Shown here: piece after piece, positions 5,777 to 11,852 of the stretch
Position numbering within the stretch: position 1 is the first letter of the stretch
Layout of the letters: each line of letters opens with the position of its first letter
Assembly: GCF_934754925.1 (NCBI RefSeq)
Contig: NZ_CAKVJA010000057.1
Location: forward strand, 1 to 11,852
Origin: an uncultured Clostridium sp.
Lineage (GTDB): Bacteria > Bacillota > Clostridia > Clostridiales > Clostridiaceae
DNA length: 11,852 bases
Reading direction: 5' to 3'
Made by a program: the position numbers and the translations under genes
Notes under the pieces: generated by a model
What the model was told of the DNA's origin: nothing
What the model saw: only the letters and a program-made list of their open reading frames with translations
Databases searched by the model: none

Positions 5777-7584
5777 AGGATTTAGTCATTATAGGTGCTG
5801 GTGGTTGTGGAAGAGAAGTCGCATGGCTTGTAGATGATATAAATAAAATAAATAATCAGTGGAACTTACTAGGATTTATAGATGAGAATGAAGATAATCA
5901 TGGAAAAATATTAAATGGATACAAGATTTTAGGGGGATTTGATTATTTAATAAATAAGGATAATATATATTATGTTTGTGCTATAGGCAATTCTAAGATT
6001 AAGAAAAAGATAGTAGAAGAAAAATGTAGTAAGTATAATATTAAAGCAGCGACTCTTATACATCCTACTGTATTGATATCAGATAAGAATAATGAAATTG
6101 GAGAAGGATGTATAATATGTGCTAATTCTATAATTACTATTAATGTTAAATTAGGAAAGCATGTATTTGTTAATTTTAATTGTACTATAACTCATGATGT
6201 TGTTATAGAAGAATTTGTTACAATTTACCCAAATGTTAATATTTCGGGAAATTGCAATATTAGTAAATGCGTGGAAATTGGAACCGGAACTAAGATAATT
6301 CAGGGCAAGAGTATTGGTGAAAATACAATTTTAGGAGCTGGATCTATTGTAGTCAATGATTTGCAAAGTGATGTTACTGCAGTTGGAGTACCAGTAAGAG
6401 TAATAAAGTATCATAATAAAAGTACATGTGAAAATATTAAAAGTAAAAAGGGAAAAAAGGTTCTATATGTGACAACAGTAAGTAGAACAGTAAATGCATT
6501 CTTGGTGCCACATATAGAAATGTTATTAGAGGAAGGATATAAAGTAGATATAGCAAGTTGTATAGATAAGGAAATAGATAATAGATTAATAAGAAGAGGA
6601 GTTAAGATATTTGATATTCCTTTTAGCAGAAATCCATTAAATCCGGCAAATATAAAAGCTTTTAAAGAGCTGATTAAAATTCAAAAAGAGGAAAACTATG
6701 ATATAGTTCATGTACATACACCAGTTGCATCTATATATGGTAGACTACTTAAGTTAAAATTTAAGAATTTAAAAACTATTTATACTGCTCATGGATATCA
6801 TTTTTTTAAAGGTGGATCAAAGTTAGGATGGTTTATTTATTATCCTATAGAAAAATTAATGGCCAAGCTTACTGATGTAATTATAAATATAAATAGTGAA
6901 GATTATAAAATAACTAAAAAGAGATTAAAACCTAAGAAAAGTTATTTTGTAAAGGGTGTTGGAATTGACTTAACTACCTATAAATCACTAAGTGAAGTGG
7001 AGAAATTGAGAAAAAGAGAAGAACTTGGTTTATCACAAGAAGATTATATAGTAATAATGATTGCAGAATTGAATGAGAACAAAAACCAAATTCAACTTAT
7101 TAAAGCAATGGAACTTTTAAAGGATGATTATCCTAATATTAAGGCAATATGTATAGGTGAGGGAAATAGAATTGAGGAGTTAAAAGATGAAGTTGAGAAA
7201 AGAGGATTAAAAGGAAGAGTTAAATTTTTAGGATTTAGAACAGACGTCAATGATTTAATTAATATTAGTGATATGGGAGTATTACTTTCTTATAGAGAAG
7301 GATTGCCAAGAAATATAATGGAGTTAATGGCAAATGGTAAAAAAGTTTTAGCAACTAATATAAGGGGATGTAGAGATTTAGTTAGTAATAATATAGTTGG
7401 AGATCTAGTATCTGTTAATGATCATATAGCTACTTCAAAGGTGATAATTAGAAATTATTTGCATAAAATATCGAAAATAAAGGCCGATGATAATGTTGAA
7501 AAAATGGCAATTACAAAAGAAATAGCTCCTTATGATATTAATAATATTAACAAAGAATTGAAATCAATTTATAACAGTTTATAA
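5773..7584 (+). CDS. Fusion of PglD/NeuD-type sugar N-acetyltransferase with GT4 glycosyltransferase
   Basis: A 603-residue two-domain protein. Residues 1-212 match the PglD/NeuD/VioB acetyltransferases. An N-terminal Rossmann-like sugar-nucleotide domain (VIIGAGGCGREV near 5-16) is followed by a left-handed beta-helix from about 95. His141 in TITHDVVI fits the catalytic base and GVPVRVIK is the end cap. A short polar linker (213-228) leads to a GT4 domain (about 229-603). It has VPHIEMLLEEGY, HVHTPVASIYGR, TAHGYHFF, VGIDLTTY, and the E-x7-E nucleotide-sugar motif in EGLPRNIME (509-517). Each part is near full length for its family, so this is not a degraded fusion. Expected roles: acetyl-CoA-dependent N-acetylation of UDP-4-amino-sugar, and addition of the second sugar to lipid-linked diNAcBac. 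GTG 5773 is preferred as start; an upstream TTG at 5743 precedes the AAAGGAG site (5753-5759). Confidence 0.9.
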   Translation: MKDLVIIGAGGCGREVAWLVDDINKINNQWNLLGFIDENEDNHGKILNGYKILGGFDYLINKDNIYYVCAIGNSKIKKKIVEEKCSKYNIKAATLIHPTVLISDKNNEIGEGCIICANSIITINVKLGKHVFVNFNCTITHDVVIEEFVTIYPNVNISGNCNISKCVEIGTGTKIIQGKSIGENTILGAGSIVVNDLQSDVTAVGVPVRVIKYHNKSTCENIKSKKGKKVLYVTTVSRTVNAFLVPHIEMLLEEGYKVDIASCIDKEIDNRLIRRGVKIFDIPFSRNPLNPANIKAFKELIKIQKEENYDIVHVHTPVASIYGRLLKLKFKNLKTIYTAHGYHFFKGGSKLGWFIYYPIEKLMAKLTDVIININSEDYKITKKRLKPKKSYFVKGVGIDLTTYKSLSEVEKLRKREELGLSQEDYIVIMIAELNENKNQIQLIKAMELLKDDYPNIKAICIGEGNRIEELKDEVEKRGLKGRVKFLGFRTDVNDLINISDMGVLLSYREGLPRNIMELMANGKKVLATNIRGCRDLVSNNIVGDLVSVNDHIATSKVIIRNYLHKISKIKADDNVEKMAITKEIAPYDINNINKELKSIYNSL

Positions 7585-7594
7585 TGTTAGGCAT

Positions 7595-7644
7595 AAAAAT
7601 ATCCTCAAGTAGTTAAGAAATTTACTAACTTAAGGATATTTTTT
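7595..7644. terminator. Bidirectional terminator between the glycan operon and the convergent LCP gene
   Basis: Inverted arms AAATATCCTcAAGT and ACTTaAGGATATTT with one mismatch, an interior loop of about 17 bases, an A-run on the left and a T-run on the right. The symmetry suits termination in both directions, as expected between convergent genes whose stops are at 7584 and 7657. Confidence 0.8.
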
Positions 7645-7656
7645 ATAGGGTTATAT

Positions 7657-8601
7657 TTATTTATCATTATAAATGTAATCCATTATTTGTTTTTTAGTAT
7701 CTTCAATATTAAAAGTCAAATAATAAATACCATCAATCATACTACCTTCAGAAGAATCATCTTTTGGAAATCTAGATTGAATTAATCCATTAGAAATAAC
7801 ACTAGTAATTTTAGATGAAAGCGATAATATCTCGGTTGAACTCATATTTGTTTTTAAATAAGGTAAGACTTCTGATAATATTTGCGGGTATGAGCTTATA
7901 GGTAGTTGAGATAACTTACTGAATAGACAATTTAAAACTGTTCTTTGTCTATCAGTTCTTACATAATCTCCACCACTTGCATATCTTATTCTTGAATAAG
8001 CAAGTGCTTCTTCACCTGTTAAATTATATAGACCAGGAGCATTAATAGTTGGTATGTGATTAACTTCTTCTTCTGTTATATTAATTTGAACACCACCAAG
8101 TAGATTTATTATTTGTGGAAGTGAAGAAAAATTAACAGAAACAAAATCTTCAATGTTTAAACCAAAATTACTATTAAGGGTTTGAATTGCTAATTCTGGG
8201 CCACCGAAAGCATATGCATGATTAAGTTTGTCCATTCCATGATTAGGGATGTTAACATATGAATCTCTCATTATAGATGTAAGCTTTAATTTATTATGAT
8301 TATTATCAATAGTTAATATTAATATAGCGTCTGATCTACCAGTAGAATCATCATTAGAATCTACACCAAATAAAGCTATATTTTTTATATTTTCAGTATT
8401 GTCATATGTACTGATTTCTTCATAATTTATACTTAGGTTTTCAGAATCAATTTTTACATTATCAATTTTACCAAGCATATTATAGATACTACTGAATCCT
8501 ACAGTCATTAATACTAATAAAATTACAAATAGTGACATTATAACTTTAAAAGCTAAAGATTTTTTCTTTCTTTTTTTTCTTTTTTTCTTTTTTTCACTCA
8601 T
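7657..8601 (-). CDS. LytR-CpsA-Psr (LCP) family cell-wall glycopolymer ligase
   Basis: A 314-residue protein. The N-terminus is strikingly basic (residues 4-14 nearly all Lys/Arg), followed by one membrane segment at about 19-38. The LCP catalytic domain lies outside the membrane from about 73. Conserved LCP residues are visible: Asp81 in FGVDSN, Arg89 and Asp91 in GRSDAILILT, Arg112-Asp113 in SIMRDSYV, KLNHAYAFGG (125-134), and AYSRIRYASGGDYVRTDRQR (201-220). The family transfers polymers from undecaprenyl pyrophosphate to peptidoglycan or related acceptors. The start is ATG 8601 because GAGGTG (8613-8608) lies six bases before it; the upstream in-frame GTG at 8610 is part of that site. The length and single domain are typical. 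It converges on the glycan operon and diverges from the acyltransferase. The acceptor and polymer are not deducible. Confidence 0.93.
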   Translation of the reverse strand: MSEKKKKRKKRKKKSLAFKVIMSLFVILLVLMTVGFSSIYNMLGKIDNVKIDSENLSINYEEISTYDNTENIKNIALFGVDSNDDSTGRSDAILILTIDNNHNKLKLTSIMRDSYVNIPNHGMDKLNHAYAFGGPELAIQTLNSNFGLNIEDFVSVNFSSLPQIINLLGGVQINITEEEVNHIPTINAPGLYNLTGEEALAYSRIRYASGGDYVRTDRQRTVLNCLFSKLSQLPISSYPQILSEVLPYLKTNMSSTEILSLSSKITSVISNGLIQSRFPKDDSSEGSMIDGIYYLTFNIEDTKKQIMDYIYNDK

Positions 8602-8714
8602 TTTTTTCACCTCATTGATATTTTAACAGTATAGTTATAAAATGTAAAATTAAAAAATTAAAAAATTAAAAATAAATATAATCTAAAAGATTTAAGATTA
8701 AGATAGGAGGAAAT
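8602..8714. promoter_or_regulatory. Divergent promoter region between LCP and acyltransferase genes
   Basis: About 110 bases. For the acyltransferase, a TATAAT -10 lies at 8677-8682 with no clear -35, giving a leader of about 25 bases and an AGGAGG site just before 8715. For LCP, TATACT at 8633-8628 on the minus strand is a possible -10. A tandem AAATTAAA unit is repeated three times near 8647-8670, between the two. Confidence 0.45.
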
Positions 8715-9779
8715 ATGGAATTTACACGAGATCAAATTAAGATAACAAAGGGTGTGGCAATATTATTTATGATGTTACTACATCTGTTTTGTACAAAGAA
8801 TTATGAAGGATTATATACTCCATTGATATTTATAGGAAATACTCCTTTAATGTATTATTTAGCGTTGTTTGGAGATTGTTGTGTTGCTATATATTGTTTT
8901 TGTAGTGGGTATGGACTTATATTGGGATATAAAAAAGATGAAAAGAGTTATTTTAAGAAGAATATTTTAAGAATATTAAAATTATATATTAATTTTTGGA
9001 TTATACTAGTTATATTTGTTTTGATATTAGGTCCTATATTAGGAAAAGCAGATGTATTTCCTGGAAGTTTAAAAACTTTTATTCTCACTTTTACAGCAAT
9101 TTCTACATCTTATAATGGAGCTTGGTGGTTTATAACTACATATATAATATTAGTTTTAATATCACCATGGATTAATAAGATGGTTATTAAGAAAAATAAT
9201 ATACTAATAGTATTTATTTCATTTATATTATATTTTATGGGATATCTACAAAGAATTAAAGGATTAGTAAGCTTTGATAATGAAATATTAAATTGGTTTT
9301 TTGTTCAAATGGGATTTCTTGGAACATCTCAATTTCCATTTGTAATTGGAGTTATATTTGCAGATAAAAAAATATATTCAAAGTTATATAATTTTACTTT
9401 GAAAATAAAGTTTAAGAATTTAATTGGGTTATCATTAATATTAGCATTAATAGTAGCTCATGGATTCGTAGAAACTCTATTTATAGCTGTATTTACAGGA
9501 ATAGCATTTATATGTATCTTTAATTTAATAGACAAGCCAAAATGGTTAAATGAAATTTTGAGGTTTCTAAGTAATCACTCAACTAACATGTGGTTAGTTC
9601 ATATGTTTATATATTCTGCATATTTCAGAGAAATAGTTTATGCGCCTAAGTACAGTATATTAATATTTTTATGGCTAGTAGTGATTTGTATAGCTATTTC
9701 TTATGTGATAAGTTATATTAATAAAATTATTAGTATTTTATTTAAAGACAATAATAAAGATACTATAAGCATAAATTAA
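8715..9779 (+). CDS. Acyltransferase family 3 integral membrane protein (OafA-like)
   Basis: A 354-residue, very hydrophobic protein with about ten predicted membrane segments. It opens with the pattern typical of acyltransferase-3: a short cytoplasmic start, then KGVAILFMMLLHLF, with His23 in the first helix as the family's putative catalytic residue. Further membrane segments follow to the end, and the tail is polar (DNNKDTISIN). Family members move acetyl or other acyl groups across or onto extracellular polysaccharides, wall polymers or lipids. Here decoration of the glycan built by the neighbouring genes is the likely job. The start is fixed by AGGAGG ending a few bases before the ATG. 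It forms a single-gene unit with its own terminator. The acyl group and target are unknown. Confidence 0.85.
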   Translation: MEFTRDQIKITKGVAILFMMLLHLFCTKNYEGLYTPLIFIGNTPLMYYLALFGDCCVAIYCFCSGYGLILGYKKDEKSYFKKNILRILKLYINFWIILVIFVLILGPILGKADVFPGSLKTFILTFTAISTSYNGAWWFITTYIILVLISPWINKMVIKKNNILIVFISFILYFMGYLQRIKGLVSFDNEILNWFFVQMGFLGTSQFPFVIGVIFADKKIYSKLYNFTLKIKFKNLIGLSLILALIVAHGFVETLFIAVFTGIAFICIFNLIDKPKWLNEILRFLSNHSTNMWLVHMFIYSAYFREIVYAPKYSILIFLWLVVICIAISYVISYINKIISILFKDNNKDTISIN

Positions 9780-9780
9780 A

Positions 9781-9839
9781 AAAATGATGATAAATTAAGA
9801 ATAATAATTATATTATACTTAATTTATCATTTTTTTTTT
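9781..9839 (+). terminator. Rho-independent terminator after the acyltransferase gene
   Basis: Twelve-base perfect arms TGATAAATTAAG (9788-9799) and its complement (9818-9829), with an 18-base loop, followed by ten T residues. The A-run before the left arm could extend the stem past a three-base bulge. Confidence 0.85.
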
Positions 9840-9938
9840 GACAAATATCAACAATATAAAATTTGAATTGAAAACATATATTTAATTAATATAGAAATTC
9901 ATTATTAAGATATAATAAAAAAAAGGAAAAAAAAAGAG

Positions 9939-9952
9939 TGTAAACGCTTGAA
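9939..9952. promoter_or_regulatory. Candidate CcpA cre site
   Basis: TGTAAACGCTTGAA matches the Firmicute catabolite-responsive element (TGWAARCGYTWNCW) at 13 of 14 positions, missing only the C near the right end. It lies about 80 bases upstream of the -35 of the kinase-operon promoter, and downstream of a weak possible promoter at 9868-9895. Either activation from upstream or roadblock of the upstream promoter would fit; the sign cannot be decided from sequence. Confidence 0.5.
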
Positions 9953-10030
9953 ATTCCAAAAAAAAGTAAAATATATGAAAAAAATCGATAAAATATGGCT
10001 TTTTATACCTAATAAATAATAAATTAAATA

Positions 10031-10061
10031 TTTTACCCTAATATAACTGTTATGATATAAT
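10031..10061 (+). promoter_or_regulatory. Promoter of the Wzz/BY-kinase operon (TTTTACCC-N17-TATAAT)
   Basis: TTTTACCC at 10031-10038 and TATAAT at 10056-10061 with a 17-base spacer containing AACTGTT, the same layout as the promoter at 1873-1903. The predicted start is near 10068. The inverted repeat TAATATAAC (10039-10047) and GTTATATTA (10072-10080) brackets the -10 and start point. Confidence 0.6.
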
Positions 10062-10143
10062 AATCCTGCATGTTATATTACAAAAAAATAGAAAATTTAT
10101 ATAATTTTGAAGAAAATATTAAAAATTAATTCAGGAGGAGAAA

Positions 10144-10812
10144 ATGGAAGAAAGAAGTGTAAATATTAAGGAAGTTATATACTCAGTAAAGAAAAAATCG
10201 AAGATGATAATGATTTTTACATTATTGTGTACTTTATTAGCAACAGCAATAGCAACATTTATGTTAAAACCAACATATGAAGCAAAGGTTAAGATATTTG
10301 CGGGAAGTAATGATACAGAAAGTGGAGAGTATAGATTAAGTGAAGTTTCAAATTATAAGGATTTAATTGGATTTTATACAGAAATAATAAAAACAGAAGA
10401 TTTTATGCAAACTGTTATAACTAGAGCACAATTAAATTTATCACCAGCACAAGTATTAAATGGATTAAGTTTTACTACTGTTGATAATGCTCCTGTTTTA
10501 ACAATTAAATATACAGGTAGTAATAGAGAGAATGTTGAAAAGATAGTATCTACTTTATCTCAGGAGTTCGAATCAGGTGTTAAAGCTATAATACCAGATA
10601 CATATACAAAAGTAATTGATAGTGTAAAAGTTACTGAAAGAGTTCCAGCAAAGGCAAAAATAGTTATTGTTGGATTCTTTGTAGGATTATTTTTAGCAAT
10701 TGGGTTTGCACTTATACTTGATTATTTAGATGATACCATTACAAGAAGAGAAGATTTAGAGAAGATAATTACATCACCAGTTTTATGTGAGTTACCAGTT
10801 GAACAATCATAA
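10144..10812 (+). CDS. Wzz-type chain-length modulator / BY-kinase transmembrane activator (CapA/YveK/CpsC-like)
   Basis: A 222-residue polysaccharide co-polymerase of the Gram-positive split type. The cytoplasmic N-terminus (1-20) is followed by membrane segment 1 (about 21-40) and the Wzz motif LKPTYEAKVKIF. An extracellular loop spans about 43-170, with PAKAK before membrane segment 2 (about 172-192). The cytoplasmic tail with DYLDDTITRREDLE is the part that in this family docks on and activates the partner kinase. AGGAGGA a few bases before ATG 10144 fixes the start. The kinase follows 43 bases later without a terminator, so the two are co-transcribed. Role: control of polymer length and export together with the kinase and an unseen Wzy/Wzx. 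Confidence 0.92.
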   Translation: MEERSVNIKEVIYSVKKKSKMIMIFTLLCTLLATAIATFMLKPTYEAKVKIFAGSNDTESGEYRLSEVSNYKDLIGFYTEIIKTEDFMQTVITRAQLNLSPAQVLNGLSFTTVDNAPVLTIKYTGSNRENVEKIVSTLSQEFESGVKAIIPDTYTKVIDSVKVTERVPAKAKIVIVGFFVGLFLAIGFALILDYLDDTITRREDLEKIITSPVLCELPVEQS

Positions 10813-10855
10813 AAGGTTAGATAAATAGAAAATAGGAAAAATAAGGGGGATATTT

Positions 10856-11518
10856 ATGTTTATAGTAAAGAAAAATCCAAAATCTTTATCTGCAGAGGTA
10901 TATAGACTTTTAAGAACAAACTTAGAATACTCTTCTATAGATAAAAGTTTGAAAAGTATAGTGGTAACAAGTACAGAACCAGGAGAAGGAAAGTCAACGG
11001 TAGCTGGTAATTTAGCTATTATACTAGGGGAAAGCGGTAAAAAGGTAATATTAATAGATGCAGATTTAAGAAAACCATCATTACATAAAAAATTTAAAGT
11101 ATCTAATGGGTTAGGATTAACAGATTATTTAATTGGTAAATGTAAGTTAACAGATATCTTAAAAAAGATTGATGATAATGTTCTTATTCTTCCAGCAGGA
11201 AATAAAGCACCTAATCCAGCAGAAATAATAGCATCTAAGTCAATGGAAGAGTTAATTGAGACTCTATCTGAAAAGGTAGATGTAGATTATATAATTATAG
11301 ATACTCCACCTGTAAAGCATGTTGCAGATGCAGTAGTATTATCAGGAAAATGTGATGGAACAATAGTTGTAGTTAAGTCTGGATTAACGAAAGCAAAAGA
11401 TCTTACTAATGTATTAGGAGAACTTGAAAAAGTACGAGCTAATATTATTGGTACTGTATTAAATGGAGTTCAAAAGAATAAGAAGGATTATTATAACTAT
11501 TACTATGGAGATGACTAG
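10856..11518 (+). CDS. Bacterial tyrosine kinase (BY-kinase, CpsD/CapB/YwqD-like)
   Basis: A 220-residue P-loop ATPase of normal length for the stand-alone Firmicute form. Walker A is EPGEGKSTVAGN (41-52), Walker A' is VILIDADLRKP (64-74), and Walker B is YIIIDTPP (145-152). The N-terminal SAEVYRLLRTNL is the family helix involved in ring assembly. The C-terminal tail has five tyrosines in six residues (YYNYYY, 212-217), the autophosphorylation cluster. It should form rings that cycle with phosphorylation and control glycan export through the preceding membrane activator. AAGGGGGAT upstream supports ATG 10856. A PHP-type phosphatase gene (CpsB/YwqE) often accompanies this pair, but a glycosyltransferase follows here instead. 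Confidence 0.95.
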   Translation: MFIVKKNPKSLSAEVYRLLRTNLEYSSIDKSLKSIVVTSTEPGEGKSTVAGNLAIILGESGKKVILIDADLRKPSLHKKFKVSNGLGLTDYLIGKCKLTDILKKIDDNVLILPAGNKAPNPAEIIASKSMEELIETLSEKVDVDYIIIDTPPVKHVADAVVLSGKCDGTIVVVKSGLTKAKDLTNVLGELEKVRANIIGTVLNGVQKNKKDYYNYYYGDD

Positions 11519-11553
11519 AATATAGTTACAAAAACTTAAATGGAGGAGTTAAT

Positions 11554-11852
11554 ATGGATAAGTGTCTTCATATTTTACCTATGAGTACATTAAGTGGGGC
11601 AGAGAAAATGACTTTAAGTTTATGTAAAAATTTAAAAGAGTATGAGCCGATAGTTATTTGTGGAGGAAATCCATTAAAAGAGGTTTTTGAAGAAAATGAA
11701 ATAACAACATATTCAACATCATTTGATTATAAGAATATTATTTCAAATATGAAATTTATACGTAGTGTAATAAAACAACATAATATCAAGATTATTCATG
11801 CTCATGACAACAATGCATCAATAATTGTTTATATGGTAAAGAGAATATATGG
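11554..11852 (+). CDS. GT4 family glycosyltransferase (partial, C-terminus off the right edge)
   Basis: Ninety-nine codons are visible. ATG 11554 follows TGGAGGAG by a normal distance and the gene lies 35 bases after the kinase stop, in the same operon. The opening CLHILPMSTLSGAEKMTLSL has the GT4 N-terminal pattern, a beta strand then a Gly-Ala-Glu loop like the GG/GAE loop of the acceptor domain. IKIIHAHDNNASIIVYMVKR fits the later strand-turn-helix (HxHD/N) seen in the same fold. The donor-binding C-terminal domain, including any E-x7-E motif, is off the window. Substrate is unknown; a sugar transfer to the lipid-linked glycan is likely from context. Confidence 0.85.
   Translation, partial: MDKCLHILPMSTLSGAEKMTLSLCKNLKEYEPIVICGGNPLKEVFEENEITTYSTSFDYKNIISNMKFIRSVIKQHNIKIIHAHDNNASIIVYMVKRIY

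Larger units (their letters stand above)
9840..10143 (+). promoter_or_regulatory. Regulatory region and leader of the Wzz/BY-kinase operon
   Basis: About 300 bases without a credible gene. From left: a possible weak upstream promoter (TTGAAA at 9868-9873, 16 bases, TATAGA at 9890-9895), a cre-like site at 9939-9952, A-tracts, and the main promoter at 10031-10061. A nine-base inverted repeat flanks the -10 of that promoter. The predicted leader is about 75 bases, ending in AGGAGGA before the ATG at 10144. Confidence 0.5.

Overview
The window looks like chromosome of a low-GC Firmicute, most likely Clostridium sensu stricto. The DNA is very AT-rich, Arg and Ile are mostly encoded by AGA and ATA, Shine-Dalgarno sites are strong (AGGAGG-like), and terminators are A/T-rich hairpins followed by T-runs. 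The species cannot be fixed from the sequence alone. The region is a surface-polysaccharide (capsule, exopolysaccharide or wall glycan) locus split into several short transcription units. No transposase, integrase, tRNA, rRNA or CRISPR array is visible.

Layout, left to right. (1) Minus strand, 554 to the left edge: a membrane-anchored Ser/Thr/Asn-rich protein running into at least 39 consecutive Asn codons and cut by the edge. (2) 555-955: AT-rich divergent intergenic region with two small dyads. (3) 956-1534: a lone CysE-like hexapeptide acetyltransferase with its own terminator (1571-1633). (4) 1640-2022: promoter and leader. (5) 2023-7584: a four-gene operon encoding a membrane UDP-GlcNAc 4,6-dehydratase (PglF/CapD type), a PLP sugar aminotransferase (PglE type), a small phosphoglycosyl transferase (PglC type), and a fusion of a PglD-type sugar N-acetyltransferase to a GT4 glycosyltransferase. 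(6) A terminator at 7595-7644 shared with the convergent LytR-CpsA-Psr (LCP) ligase gene on the minus strand (8601-7657). (7) 8715-9779: a membrane acyltransferase-3 protein with its own terminator. (8) 9840-10143: regulatory region with a good CcpA cre-like site and a promoter. (9) 10144 to the right edge: Wzz-type chain-length modulator, BY-kinase, and the start of a GT4 glycosyltransferase cut by the edge.

How the genes may work together (inference from families): the operon at 2023-7584 has everything needed to make UDP-N,N'-diacetylbacillosamine or a close isomer from UDP-GlcNAc, load its sugar phosphate onto undecaprenyl phosphate, and add a second sugar. The Wzz/kinase pair would control polymer length and export, the acetyl- and acyltransferases would decorate the glycan, and the LCP protein would attach it to peptidoglycan. 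No Wzx flippase, Wzy polymerase or oligosaccharyltransferase lies in the window; they may lie beyond the right edge.

The most notable points are the PglD-GT4 fusion, the poly-asparagine tract with its 27-bp higher-order repeat, and the identical TTTTACCC-N17-TATAAT promoter architecture at the heads of the two main operons. I see no clearly new defence or mobile system.
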